64,000 bases of DNA from Harringtonia aguacate (GCA_014183095.1 JACCPH010000011.1:131462-195461); one strand, 5' to 3'. Positions 46,625-57,791 are shown, counted from the stretch's first letter. Notes: generated from the letters alone by a model not told the origin. Numbers and translations: made by a program.

Positions 46625-48067
46625 CAGAATGGACCAACGGGTCTGCGACGACCGAATGACAGATCGGGTTACCGACCGGCTTACCTTGTTTCTTCAACAT
46701 GAACAACCACTACAACTACGACCACAACTACAACAACAACAATAACTACAACAACCAAAAAGCAACGGAGTTTCGCGAGGAGGAAAGACGAATACAAACA
46801 ACGCCAAGGAAGGGAGGGTATTTCCGGTCCGGTGTCTTGATTTCTGGGACAGGAGCCTCTAGCAAGTGGGCAACGAAGGAGAGGCCCTTTTGCATTTTGT
46901 TCCTTTCCGCGGTCATTCTTTGGCCAGGAGTCTGGTCAGAGCAACAAGGAACGGGCAGGAACATGAGAACAGGAGTGGCCAGGGACACGGGCACAGAGTG
47001 CATGTTTGGTTATGGATTATCACGACTGATTTTTTTTTTCTTTTATTTTCTCTCTTTCTATCTGCTCTTTTCTATATTTCCTTTTTCGGTTTCCCTTTTC
47101 TTTTGTTTTGCCTGGTATCTGATGGACGAGCCGGCCTTTATTGCTTTGTGACGCATGATGGATGCACGACTAGGATACATGATTGGATGTATGACTGGGA
47201 ATGCACGACTGTATTGGGTCTTTGGGATTGGCTTGCATGGAACCGGGAGCGAGTGTGTATTTTTCTTGGATGTTATTTTTTTTTTTGCGCGTCTTGCATT
47301 TCATGTTCTCTAGAGAGATTCATGTGTGTTGTACGAATTCACCGCTGACGGCCGTTCCTCTCCTCGGGTTTGTTTCTCTTCGCCCATGTTTTGACAACCA
47401 CTTCTCAGATATAATAGAACCACATAGGACAGACGGCCGTCCTGTTTGTATCCTCCTCTCCAAAACAAATAAAGCGCAAGCGACGGCAGTACGGTTTAGC
47501 AACAGATGCCGTTTAGAGATGTTTCTTTGATGACGGGATCTGGCTCGGCATACATATAATAAAAATACCAATCAACTATAACATCGGTCTTTTACCGTAT
47601 CGTACAGCAGAGTAGACTTTTGATGGTTTCTCCCCCCCCTTTTGCGTAAACGTGCGTGCACATGGCTGTGCAACCAAGCAGCACGCAAACGCGACAGCCG
47701 AGAGAGGATCATGTGGACTGAACCAAGGCCACGGAGAGAAGAGAGCTATGATCTCTGACCGCTGCCGCTCTGCCCTCCCACCTCCCACCCCTCTCCTCAC
47801 CCCCATTTCGCCCTCTGCCAGGCGGTATTCGGAGAGGAGCCGACAAGAGGGAAGGGTCGGCACGCCACTGTGTCCCAATATGCTCTTGGCACGGGCTCAG
47901 TTCGCTGCTGCGTGGGCTTGACGATGGCCTATCGAGGACGGTTCCGAGGCGCGTTTTTTTGCCACACCGCTCTCACCGTCTCTCTCTCTCCCCCCCATCT
48001 CTCTCGCCCACCCCCCCTCTCTCTCACCCCTCTCTCTCACCCCTCTCTCTCTCCCTCACTCTCTCCC
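46625..48067. other. Convergent intergenic region (Myb gene / TRM9)
   Basis: Holds the 3' flank of the Myb gene with an ACAACTACAA-type repeat at about 46700-46760, a T-rich stretch at about 47030-47110, ATGATGGATGCACGACTAGGATACATGATTGG-type imperfect repeats near 47153-47210, and a CTCTCTCACCC-rich tract at about 47980-48070 reaching the TRM9 stop. No gene is seen. Confidence 0.7.
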
Positions 48068-49063
48068 TCACACCACTTCTGCAATCACCCACCAGTTGTC
48101 CTTTTCGTACCCGCTCGCCACCACGCGGCCGCCCACCGCCTGCACGTCCTCCTCCAGCTCGCCCTCCCGGTACAGGTGGTAGTAGCGCTGGAAGGTCGGC
48201 GGGGGCTGCTGCTCCTGCTGTTGTTGTCTGTCGTGGTCGTCCATGTCCTTTTTCTTCTTTTGGCGTGACGTCTTCACCCACGGCACCAGCAGGTCCTGGG
48301 CGCCGCCGGCGGCCCACCCGCGGCGGCTCGACGCCTGCTCGAGCGCCCAGACGTAGAGCAGGACGCGTCCGGGGGTGGGGCCAAAGGGGTCGGCGGCGGC
48401 GGCGGCAGCAGTAGTCGGGCCGGGCATCTCGACCGCAGACTCTGTCGTCTCCTTTGCTGTCCGCGTCTCCCCCCCTACACACCGCAGCAGCTCGGCGACG
48501 GCGGCCTGCCGCCGCGCGCGCGTCGACAGGTGGTGCACGACGGCGATGCAGACGACAAAGTCGGCGCAGGCGGCGCGGAAGGGCAGGGCGAGCGAGTCGG
48601 CGCGCAGAACGTCGGCGCCGACGTGGGCGCGGGCGTGGCGGGCATAGGCGAGGCGGGCCAGCTCGGCGGAGCGGTCGCAGCCGAGGAGGAAGGGCCCCCG
48701 AGTGGTCATGCCGTTGCCGTTGCCGTTGCCATTGCTGTCGCCCCCCCGAGTGGTCAGGCCGTCACTGCTATCGCCACCACCGCCACCACCGCTGCCCCCC
48801 CCCAAATACTTGCCGTTACCGCAGCCCACGTCGAGCCCGATGGAACCCGGCGGCTGGGCCTGCAGGAAGCGGGCGACCAGAGGCCAGGGCGCGTAGCGCG
48901 TGGCCGAAAAGTGGTCGGCAATGGCCTCGTAGACGGCGTGGACGTGGGCTTCCTCGTAGGAGGCGTCCGTCTCCGGCGAATGCGGCTCTTGCTGCTGCTG
49001 CTGCTGCCCCGGCAGCCCTGGGCTGTGCTCCGGCCGGGGCGCATCGCTGGCCGGCTCTGTCAT
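48068..49063 (-). CDS. TRM9: Trm9-type tRNA wobble-uridine carboxymethyl methyltransferase (331 aa)
   Basis: SAM-dependent enzyme that, with Trm112, completes the methyl ester of mcm5U/mcm5s2U at wobble position 34. Intronless; ATG at 49063. The Trm9/ALKBH8 signature is present: VYEAIADHFSATRYAPWPLVARFL (about residues 44-67), motif I GLDVGCGNGKYL (76-87), LLGCDRS, ADSLALPF, FVVCIAVVHHLST and, at the end, TFQRYYHLYREGELEEDV with KDNWWVIAEV. A Gly/Asp/Asn-rich insert of about 30 residues sits directly after motif I, between KYL and the acidic strand, and a second Lys/Gln-rich insert (KKKKDMDDHDRQQQQ) precedes the C-terminal motif. Both are low-complexity and probably loop out of the fold. Confidence 0.93.
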   Translation of the reverse strand: MTEPASDAPRPEHSPGLPGQQQQQQEPHSPETDASYEEAHVHAVYEAIADHFSATRYAPWPLVARFLQAQPPGSIGLDVGCGNGKYLGGGSGGGGGGDSSDGLTTRGGDSNGNGNGNGMTTRGPFLLGCDRSAELARLAYARHARAHVGADVLRADSLALPFRAACADFVVCIAVVHHLSTRARRQAAVAELLRCVGGETRTAKETTESAVEMPGPTTAAAAAADPFGPTPGRVLLYVWALEQASSRRGWAAGGAQDLLVPWVKTSRQKKKKDMDDHDRQQQQEQQPPPTFQRYYHLYREGELEEDVQAVGGRVVASGYEKDNWWVIAEVV

Positions 49064-49628
49064 TTTTTTCTTCTTTTTTCCCCCCCTTCTTTTGCCAGGG
49101 TGGGGTAGGGAGGAGTCTTTTGCCCTCCCTCTCGGATCACCCCTTACCGTCTCTCGCTGTCGTCGAGCTTATGCAATCGTCGTCATGCGAAAGAGCTGTT
49201 TGTTTGGAGCAGAGAAGTGCGTACATAATACAGAGCAGAGAGTCGGAATTTTTTGGTGGGGCAGCTTTTTGCGGCTTTGATGTGCAAACGGCCCGGGGAA
49301 GACGCGGCGCTGGATCGAAACAGCACATCAATCGGAACATCAAGACAGACCATGATGGTCATCAGGATGGAAGGCAGGGGGGGGCGATACAAGCCGGGAT
49401 CGGGTCTGCGCAAATAATCATGTATGGGCAACTGTCTGAGTTTATGCAAGTAGTCATTTATATGGTCAACTGTCGAACGTGCCTGCCTTGTCTGAAGAAC
49501 CGTGCAGAACCACATTGTCTGACCCGGTGGTCCTCCACGGCACCGCGGATGCCCGACAACGCCACACCCCGGCTCTTCTACAGGGCGTGTGCTATTTACA
49601 ATCGCCAGACTTTAATTACCCTCCCCGC
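49064..49628. other. Intergenic between two minus-strand genes
   Basis: TRM9 promoter side and 3' flank of the oxidoreductase. Contains C- and T-runs next to the TRM9 start, a G8 run near 49378-49385 and a pair of related ATGTATGGGCAACTGTC / ATATGGTCAACTGTC segments at about 49421-49475. No gene is seen. Confidence 0.7.
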
Positions 49629-50945
49629 CTAGGCCCGGCCGACGTTCTGCGGGCTCTTCTGGCTGTAGATGTCGGTGGTGATCTCGGTCGGGTAGTTGAT
49701 GCCGCCCTGGTGCAGCGCCTGGTCCATGGTCTCCATGATGACGAGGCTCTCGTCGAGTGGCATGGTGGTACTCTCGAGCTTGCCGTCGCGCAGGCAGCGG
49801 GCGGCCTCGTCGGCCTCCCAGAACATGCCGTGGCCCTTCCAGACGACGCCCGGGCGGGCGTCCTCGGGGATGGGGTAGTCAAAGGTCTCGGCGACAAAGG
49901 GATCCGAACTGCCGCTGGCGGCCGTCTTGACGACGCGGAAGCGGGTGGGCCGAAAGGCCGGCCCGTCGACCTGGATCTCGCCCCGGGTGCCCTGGATGAG
50001 GATGCCGGGCCCCGCGGGGCGCAGCATGTCGACGCCGGTCTGCATGCGCATGGCGGTCATGGCGACGCCCATCGAGCCGTGCTGGGGGAACTGCAGGACG
50101 ATGGTGGTGTTCTCGTCGGCGCCGGTGCGGGGGTACGTGTTCATGGCGGCGACCACGCGCGGGCTCTCCTTGGGGCCGCCCGTGGCCGACTGCAGGTGGT
50201 AGAGCACCTGGAAGAGCCAGGTGAGCGAGTAGATGCCGAGGTCGAGCAGGGCGCCGCCGGCCAGCGGCAGGCTGACCATGCGGTTGGTGTCGGGGAAGGT
50301 GAGTGCGCCGCCGGCCGGGCCGTCGGCGTCGGCGTCGGCGTTGATGCTGTTGTCGGCAATGACGCGCGTCACCCGGCCGATCGTGCCCGCCGCCACCAGC
50401 TCGCGGATCTTGACGCTCAGCGGAAAGTAGCGCGTCCACACCGCCTCCATCAAAAACAGCCGCTTCGCCCGCGCCGTCGCCACCAGCTTGTGCGCCTGCG
50501 CCGCCGTCACCGTAAACGCCTTCTCGCACAGCACCGGCTTGCCGCCCAGCTCCAGCGCCAGCATCGCGTTCTGGAAGTGGTGGCTGTGCGGCGTCGCCAC
50601 GTACACAATGTCCACGTCGGGGTCCGTCACCAGCTCGGCATACGAACCGTACGCCTTGGCCGACGCCTCTGCGCCCACCTCCTTGAGAAATTCTGCCGCC
50701 CGCGCCGCCGACGTCGACGATGCCGCTGCCACGATGCGGTGGCGCACGTCGTCGACGCCGCGCGCCGTCGGGTCGGTCATGAGGTCCTTGCAGAAGGCTG
50801 TTCGTCAAGACGGTGGGTCAGCATTCTGTCCTTTCTGTCCTTTCTGTCCTTTTCGTTCTTTCTGTCAGCCGTTGGGGGACGTACTTTGGGCGATGCCGCC
50901 TGTGGCCAGAATGCCCCACTTGACAGTGAACGGAGTCGATGCCAT
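49629..50945 (-). CDS. Gfo/Idh/MocA oxidoreductase, dihydrodiol/D-xylose dehydrogenase type (409 aa, two exons)
   Basis: NAD(P)-dependent dehydrogenase of the dimeric dihydrodiol dehydrogenase group, acting on diols or aldoses. Exons on the minus strand: 50885-50945 and 49629-50797; intron 50798-50884. Exon 1 gives MASTPFTVKWGILATGGIAQ, the start of the Rossmann fold, and the split codon leads into TFCKDLMTDP. Family motifs: DIVYVATPHSHHFQNAM, KPVLCEKAFTVTAAQA with the catalytic Lys of the EKA/EKP motif, LMEAVWTRYFP and LLDLGIYSLTW. Placing the first Rossmann strand in a 20-codon exon explains why the fold looks truncated in a plain ORF. The intron contains GGACAGAAA repeats. Divergent from the aldo-keto reductase. 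The substrate cannot be read from sequence. Confidence 0.92.
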
Positions 50946-51408
50946 GGTTGCGACTTCCTGAATAGGTGCTGTATCTCGAGGCAAGTGTGACGGAACGGAT
51001 GTCTGCAGGAAGGAGCGAGTGTCCTGGCCCTTATAAGGTAAGCAGGCGAAAGAAGAAGAAGGAGAGGAAAAAAGAAATACCGCAGCGAATACGAGCTGGC
51101 AACACCCCACGACGAGATCCAGACCCAATACGCGGAAAGGTGGTGATGATTTATCATCGGCGGTGCGATTTCGGGTTTCCGGGGTTTATCCAAGCGGTGG
51201 AGACGTGCAGGACACCACAACGGCGGGTGCAGTCTTTCCCGCTGCCCCTCTTCCAGGAGCTAGAGGAAGCAAAGCCAGCCAGCTTTGCAAGTTACGCTCG
51301 ATTAGGCCATTCCGAAGCCAGTGGGCAGATAACGAGCATCGTCAGCCACACACACTTGCTCTATCATTCGACACGTGCAGCCACAGTCACTCCCTCCCAC
51401 CACACACC
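50946..51408. promoter_or_regulatory. 463-bp bidirectional promoter of two oxidoreductases
   Basis: Lies between divergent start codons at 50945 (-) and 51409 (+). Contains the palindrome CCTTATAAGG (51030-51039) and a CACGTG (51372-51377) in the aldo-keto reductase leader. No other gene lies between. Confidence 0.7.
51030..51039. promoter_or_regulatory. CCTTATAAGG palindrome (CArG/TATA-like)
   Basis: A perfect 10-bp palindrome matching CC(A/T)6GG, the MADS-box (Mcm1/SRF-type) consensus, and also holding TTATAA. It is 85 bp from the minus-strand start and about 370 bp from the plus-strand one, so a TATA role would fit only the dehydrogenase. Confidence 0.4.
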
Positions 51409-52404
51409 ATGCCTGTCGCCACGCGCGCCGGCACGCAGCTGCCGCGGCTGGTCTACGGCACGGCCTGGAAGGGCGCCGACACGGCGGATCTCGTGTACGA
51501 GGCGCTGCGGGCGGGCTTCCGCGCCGTCGACACGGCCGCGCAGCCGAAGCACTACCGCGAGGACCTGGTGGCGGCGGGCGTGCGGCGGGCCCTGGCCGAG
51601 GGCGTCGTGGCCGCCCGCGCGGACCTCTACCTGCAGACCAAGTTCACGCCCGTCGGCGGCCAAGACCCCGACAACATGCCCTACGACGCTTCGGCGCCGC
51701 TGGCCGAGCAGGTGCGCGCGTCGGTCGAGCAGTCTCTCGCCTTGTTTTCGTTTGACGGGGATGACGACACCGGCACCGGCACCGGCACCGACAGCTACCT
51801 CGACTGCGTCGTCCTGCACTCGCCGCTCGCCCGCCCCGACGACACCCGCGCCGTCTGGGCCGCCCTGCAGCGCTTCGTGCCCGCGCGCGTCCGCAGCCTC
51901 GGCATCAGCAACGCCACCCTGGCCGACCTGCAGGCCCTGCCCGACGTCGTCGCCACCGCCGCCGTCGTCCAGAACCGCTTCCACGCCCGCTTCCCCCCCG
52001 CCGCTTACGACGTCGCCCTGCGCCGCTTCTGCGGCCAGCAGCAGCCCCTGCCCATCGTCTACCAGGCCTTCTGGACCCTGACCGCCAATGCCAAACTCAT
52101 CCGCCGCAGCCCCGAAGTGCAAGCCGTCGCCACCGGCGCCGACGTCGCCCCCGAGGTCGCCTTTTACGGGCTGCTGTCGCTGGGCCTGGGCGGCGGCGGC
52201 AGTGACAGCAACAACAACAACGCCTCCCCCCTCTGCCCCCTCGTCGTCCTCGACGGCACCTCGTCTCCCACCCACATGACCGCCGACCTCGCCGGCCTAG
52301 CCAAGATCGAGGCCTGGGCGCGCAGCCACGACGGCGCTGCGGCTTGGCAGGCTGCCGTGCACGCATTCCAGCAGACCATCGGAGATGAGGCAGAACAGGA
52401 GTAG
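51409..52404 (+). CDS. Aldo-keto reductase (331 aa)
   Basis: NADPH-dependent carbonyl reductase with the AKR (alpha/beta)8 barrel. Intronless; ATG at 51409 follows CACACC and fits the family start (TQLPRLVYGTAWKG), although the frame is open further upstream. Catalytic residues are visible: Asp41 (AVDTAAQ), Tyr49 (KHYREDLV), Lys78 (LQTKFTP) and His137 (VVLHSPL). The Asp-to-Tyr spacing (DTAAQPKHYRED) is that of a fungal subgroup and longer than the usual DTA-x2-Y. A TGTGTGT run (coded by GGCACC hexamers) and a GGGGSDSNNNN loop are expansions. The C-terminal barrel motif is weakly conserved. Shares a promoter with the dehydrogenase at 49629-50945. Confidence 0.92.
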   Translation: MPVATRAGTQLPRLVYGTAWKGADTADLVYEALRAGFRAVDTAAQPKHYREDLVAAGVRRALAEGVVAARADLYLQTKFTPVGGQDPDNMPYDASAPLAEQVRASVEQSLALFSFDGDDDTGTGTGTDSYLDCVVLHSPLARPDDTRAVWAALQRFVPARVRSLGISNATLADLQALPDVVATAAVVQNRFHARFPPAAYDVALRRFCGQQQPLPIVYQAFWTLTANAKLIRRSPEVQAVATGADVAPEVAFYGLLSLGLGGGGSDSNNNNASPLCPLVVLDGTSSPTHMTADLAGLAKIEAWARSHDGAAAWQAAVHAFQQTIGDEAEQE

Positions 52405-53191
52405 CGCGGCAGAGGTCTGAACGACTTCGGGGAGACTCAAGACAAGCCAAAAATGACCGCGACATGATGGAATGCACGGTTGCTGGGTCGAGAGAGGCTC
52501 AGCGTTGGCATCGTGTTGTGGCCGCCAGGAATGCACACGGGCTGAGCCCTGCGCAGCCAGAGCTTAAAAAGTGGACAAAACGAGGCAGCATCCATAAAAA
52601 CAAACAAGATCACACTGCCCATCCTTTCCCCATCCGCTCTTCATGCCGTTTCAGGCCCACTACTTTACGCTTATACGAGCGCTCACATCGCCCATGCCGA
52701 GCTGCTCAGCCCAGTCCGGCTCTTGACTTGTGCCAGTGGACCACCATTCTGCGTCACAATTCACGCGTCCAGATTCTTTATGCATTGTTTGTTTCTTCAT
52801 GATCCGAGACCCTTTTTTAGATACAGGTGACCAGCGCCGTCCTACCGTGAGGCCGTGCATGTAAACCGAAGATTTGGGGATTCCCGTTCGATCACCCTGG
52901 GTATATATATGTACAAGAGAAATGAAAATCACTGTTGTCAAATTCTTGCCAGATCCAGATGCGATATCTGACAGGAGCGACCAGAGAAAAAATGGTGTGT
53001 AGAAAAGAAGCGAATGACATGAAGAGAATATAGAAAACACAAAGAAAAACAGACATATTTCCCTTCCCCTAACATGGATACAACGAATGGAAGAAGGGGA
53101 ATCTAGAGGTCATGTCCCCGACCTCTTGTCCCCCCGGGCCACGCCCGTCGACCTGCGCCTTCAATGCCGATAGCTTGGCTGTTGAGCCTCT
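52405..53191. other. Convergent intergenic region
   Basis: 3' flanks of the aldo-keto reductase and the GH128 gene. Lower-GC unique sequence with no strong repeat. No gene is seen. Confidence 0.7.
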
Positions 53192-54430
53192 CTAGTTGTA
53201 GGCATAGGTCTCGCCGTACGTGCTCAGTTCCGTATCCGATGTCAGGAGAGAGCCGGTAGCAGCCATAAAGTACGAGTAGCGGTCGACAAAGTCGTAGTCC
53301 GAGTTGCTGTCCATGGCCTCCATGACGGTGGTGAGGAACGTGTTGATCTCGTCGTCGGTGCCGGTAGGCGCGAACTCGGTGATCCACACAGGCTTGCCGC
53401 AGGCCTCGTGCACGGCAGTGATGTGGTCCAGGAAGTCGGACGTGTCCGCGTCGTTGTACCAGTGGGCAGCGCAGAAGTCATAGTCGCAGCCGCCATCGCA
53501 GGCATCGAGGAAGTTGGTGAGCCACTCGACACCCTCGCCGTCGTTGTTGCTGTTGGTGATGGCAGGCGTGCCGATCTTGACGGAGCCCGAGTACGGGTTC
53601 ATGTACGTGATGTGAGCCGCAGCGGCCGTGGCGGCGTCCAGGTTGGCCTGGCCCGAGTTGTCAGGCTCGTTGAAGCTGAGGAAGTGGGTGACACCGTCGG
53701 CGATGGCAGCCTCGGCGTTGGTGGTCCAGGTGTCGACGTGGTCAGAGCCCGTGCCCCAAAGCATAGGCACGAATTCGAGGTCGCTCGGCGCCGACGAGTC
53801 AGCCGTCTGGCCCCAGTTGTACGACCAGCTGATCTTGGTGCCCGAGTTCAGGAAGGGCGACAGGAGGCTGCCCGAGTTGTAGGCCAGGCCACGCTTGTTG
53901 CTCGACGACGACGAAGTCGTGGTGGTAGCCGCCGCGGCCGAGGACGAGGACGAGGTGACGGCAGCGGCCTCGACACGGGCCGCAGAAGACGAAGAGGTCG
54001 TCACAGGCGTGGTGGACGAGGTCGTAGCCGCCTTGGTCGACGTGGCAAAGGTGGTGGGCGGCGTGGTGGACGTCGACGAGGTGGACGTCGAGGTGGGAGT
54101 GGTGGATGTAGACGTCGAGGTCGTGGTGGGCGTAGACGACGTCGAAGTTGTGGTGGGTGTGGAGGAAGTCGAAGACGACGTGACCTCAGCGGGGGCGACG
54201 CCCTTGTAGATGGACTTGGCAGAGGACGTCGTCGACGAAGCCTCAACCGGGGAGCCGTCGGCGTAGACCGTCACAGTGGTGACCTCGGTGACGACCTCGA
54301 CATCCTCGACGACCTGGACGTCCCGCTTCTGGTGGTAGTGGCCGTGGCCGTGGCGGTTGACGCTGAAGGCGAGAGCCTGCTGGGCGCAGAGCGTGGCGAC
54401 GATGGCCACGAGCGTCTTGTTGTTGAGCAT
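53192..54430 (-). CDS. Secreted GH128-type beta-1,3-glucanase (412 aa)
   Basis: Cell-wall or secreted glucan hydrolase of the Asl1-like/GH128 group. Intronless; ATG at 54430 begins a signal peptide (MLNNKTLVAIVATLCAQQALA), then HGHGHYHQKR with a likely Kex2 KR site, then a Ser/Thr-rich stalk of about 130 residues (TSTS repeats), then the catalytic domain from about residue 183 (NKRGLAYN). Catalytic glutamates are Glu255 in SFNEPDNSGQ (acid/base) and Glu352 in VWITEFAPTG (nucleophile), with WSYNWG and AAHWYN between and before them. The plus-strand frames over this gene are shadows. Confidence 0.94.
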   Translation of the reverse strand: MLNNKTLVAIVATLCAQQALAFSVNRHGHGHYHQKRDVQVVEDVEVVTEVTTVTVYADGSPVEASSTTSSAKSIYKGVAPAEVTSSSTSSTPTTTSTSSTPTTTSTSTSTTPTSTSTSSTSTTPPTTFATSTKAATTSSTTPVTTSSSSAARVEAAAVTSSSSSAAAATTTTSSSSSNKRGLAYNSGSLLSPFLNSGTKISWSYNWGQTADSSAPSDLEFVPMLWGTGSDHVDTWTTNAEAAIADGVTHFLSFNEPDNSGQANLDAATAAAAHITYMNPYSGSVKIGTPAITNSNNDGEGVEWLTNFLDACDGGCDYDFCAAHWYNDADTSDFLDHITAVHEACGKPVWITEFAPTGTDDEINTFLTTVMEAMDSNSDYDFVDRYSYFMAATGSLLTSDTELSTYGETYAYN

Positions 54431-55237
54431 TTTCGAAAAATGAAGTTGAATTGCAAGTCGTAAACTGTGTGTTGTGCTGTTCTAAAATTGTTGCTTGTCT
54501 GTTTGTTGTCGTGTGCCGTCAAAAGGAGCGAGGCGCAGTACGATGCAGAGATGCGAGCTCAGATGCAAATCAAGGAACGAAAACGAGGATATGCGGTCTA
54601 TCAAAGACGCAGAAGGAGTGATGCGTGCTTGGATCTGTCGACAGTATCTCAAGAGAGGGGGGAAGAAGGGGGGATAACAAGGCACACGATCGAGACTGGC
54701 GACCGGAGAGCTTAAAAGAGAACGAAACGGTTGATGAACCAGGGTAGAAGGAAGGGAAAAGATGAAGTGTACAAAAAAAATGAACGAGACCGCGCGGCAA
54801 GGCAGGGTTAAAAAGGATGAGGAGGAGGGAAGAGATGAGGGTGGAAGAAGACGAGCCAGGGAGTGGAAGGAAAGGGAAGGGTAGGAAGTGGAGCGGGCTA
54901 GGAGTGGAGCAGGCAAGAGGAAGGGAAGGGTCAGGAAGACCAGTCCGGTCGGCGAGCGCGAGCAGAACAGGGCTTGCGATATCACACAAGCCTAGGCGTC
55001 GTGCCTGCCTCTCCCTCCCTCTCTCGCCCGCCCTCCGGCGGGGGGGTCCACTGGGTGTCACTGCGAAAATACCGTGGTGGTATGTATCCGTAGTGCCAGG
55101 GGAAGAAGGCACGATGCAGGTACCACGCCGATGTGGGGCATAGTGGATCCATTGGTCTGCCGTTTGGTCCCTTCTTTTAGGTGTTGGATTGTTTGGCGCC
55201 ATGCCGGGTTCGTCCATTTTTCGACTGATGTTGCCAA

Positions 55238-55261
55238 GGGGGGGGGGGGGGGGGGGGGGGG
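55238..55261. repeat. G24 homopolymer
   Basis: Twenty-four consecutive G, followed by CGCGGG. A likely site of length uncertainty. Confidence 0.95.
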
Positions 55262-56178
55262 CGCGGGTCTGCCCCTCCTTCCACGTTTGCGTTGCTGCCC
55301 GAAGCCAACAGCGCAGATAACGAAGGGAAAAAAGTAGTGCACACAAATACGTATATCGTAGAATGGCCCTATAATGGCCTATAGATGTTCGCTAGACGTT
55401 CACTAACACAGATGCACTAGCCTGTAACGCTCGCCCGGAGTGGCGAAACGCCGTCGGCGCACATATTTTGTAATACTCGTAGCAAATGCGCCATCGGAAA
55501 ATAGGACCAATGGCGTGGCCGGGACGGCTGTTGGGGGGAAACACATGCTGTTTGTCTGTTTTGTCGGGCCATGTCGTGGTCGCGCGCGCTTCCATGTTTC
55601 AGCGTGCAGCTGCAGGTGCCAAGCTGCCAAAACGCAGCCAAATGCCTCTGCAAATGCCAATATTTCCCGTGCAGACGACAACACACACACACACATACAC
55701 ATACACACATACACATATGACTGAATGAGTGCAAATACAAATATTTGTACAAACACGTAAGCAAGATGACGACTATTAATTGGCTCATATACCAGACTTT
55801 GGTAGAGCTGGCGTCGCTCTCGTCGATCCAGATTCATGACGATTTGCTTGGCAGCAGGGGGTTAGCGGACCCTGCGGGTGCTTGGAAGGGAGAGAGGAAA
55901 AAAAAAAGAGAAAAAAAAAAAAACGGACGCAGCAGGACCATGACTGGTTCTGGAAGAACGTTCGTGCTGCTTCACTCATGGGCGCCCCGTTGTTTTTTGA
56001 TGGCTGTCCGCCCAGCAAGCATTGTGGCCAATCGGTCTGGCAGCCTGTGCCGTGGCGGACTCCGAGGCCAAAATAGTGAGAAGAAGCGGCCACGACAGCG
56101 AACCCGACCTTGTGCGATACCCGCCCACTAGGTTGCGCTACTATGGGCACGCAATGGCCGTGCTACCTGCGGGACCCG

Positions 56179-56196
56179 TACGAGTACATACTCGTA
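56179..56196. repeat. Inverted pair of TACGAGTA octamers
   Basis: TACGAGTA and TACTCGTA separated by two bases (CA), the only pair in inverted contact among the octamer copies in this window. Confidence 0.9.
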
Positions 56197-57757
56197 GGCG
56201 CAGAGAGAGGATCTCGCTCGGGGCTGCTGGTCTGGTCTGGGCCAGACTGCAGCCAGACTGCATGGTCAGGCACTTGTTCCTGCAGAGGGAAGACCTGCCA
56301 GCCACCAGACGGCACGCAGCCAAGAGAGAGAAAAAAAAAAGAAGAAAAAAGGTCTCTCTAGCGGACGGAGGCGTGATCGTTCCTGGACAGGAGCGTGTAC
56401 GAGTACGAATACGGCGTACGCCGTAGCGTACGAGTTGTCGTATGCATCACTCATGCGTGTCCGATCTATTCATCCATAGTACGATCGCTGACAGCCGGGT
56501 TCTCTTTGTTTGTTTTCCTTTTTTGGCGGATGGGCCGCGCTTCTTTCCTTGGCCTTCCCGCGAGCCCCATCCGGGCGACGAAATCGGTGGCGCAGTGCGG
56601 CGCTCTCATTCCTGATCCTCGGGATGACAGCGCGGCGCTTCCTGTCCACGGGAGCACTGCTCGTATTTTTGGTGTCTGGGCGCATTCTTGCCAGGCGGCC
56701 GCCCTCGGCTGTCGCCCTTGACAGCCCCCGCTCCCTCCTTCCTCCTTCCTCTGTTCCTCCCCCGTCTGAAGAAAAAAGTGGTGAGAGTGATCAGGACACG
56801 AAAAAGTGCGTACGAGTACGTAATCCTGCGGGATCAGGGCAGCAGCTGCACCCTGGACGTCTCTGATTGGCTGGTGTGTCCCTGCACGCTCTTTACCCCT
56901 GGAAGGTACGACGGGGTCTTCCTGACGTGGCGAGCAGAAAAATACTACCGCCGCCCTCCCAATTGCAACCCATCACCGCCAATGGCAGCTGCTCAGCCCC
57001 CCTGTCCCCCCTGTACAAATAGCTTCCCCCCCCTGAGATCTCCGCCAACGTGCGCATCGCCCCTCCCACGGATCTCCCTTGTCCCTGGCCCTGAAACCTG
57101 AAGCGAAATTACCTTTCCACTGGTGCGGTGCGCGCCTTGCTTCTTTTGCCTCTGGTCTGACGGCTCCTGTGTGCTGTCCAGCGCCCGTCCGCCCACGTTG
57201 TGGTGCTCACTTTTCAGTTTCGGTGTGGACACGACACTGAAGAAAAGCTTGGCTTTCTTCCCTGGTCCTGAAGGGGGGGGGAGGGTGCGGAAGAGAAGCC
57301 GAGGGCCCCTGTTCCAATGGCAGCCTGGCACGAACTTCCCCTTTTGGGAGAAGTATTGTTTGTACTTTGTGCTCGTATTCTGCATAGTTCTTTCAGCAAT
57401 ACTATGCACTCAGCGGAGAGACACGAACACGAGTATGCACAGACAGAGACACAGACACAGGCAATACCTTGTATTTGTACGCTCCCCTTGTGTCCGTATT
57501 TGTACGAGATATATTTGGATGAGTACGAGTACACACAAATACAGCCCTGGTAGGGCGGACCCTGCTCCGATATGATGCGATCCGGCCGCGTAGACCTGTG
57601 GAGAGGGAGCGTGCGATGGTCATCTCCGGTGCCTGACGACACCGATCAGGAAATTGCTCTTGCTCATAATGAAAGTGAAGATTCGCAATGTCCACGTCGG
57701 CGCCAGCCAGTTATTCGTAGCCACGGCGTCAAAGCGACATTGCATGCTGTCAGCGAG

Positions 57758-57791
57758 AGAGAGAGAGAGAGAGAGTGTGTGTGTGTGTGTG
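57758..57791. repeat. (GA)n-(GT)n compound microsatellite
   Basis: About ten GA units run directly into about nine GT units in intergenic sequence. Confidence 0.9.

Noticed and set aside
48454..49632. 392-codon plus-strand open frame
   Set aside because: Antisense shadow of TRM9, strongly Arg-rich, continuing into intergenic DNA.
53408..54463. 351-codon plus-strand open frame
   Set aside because: Antisense shadow of the GH128 gene.
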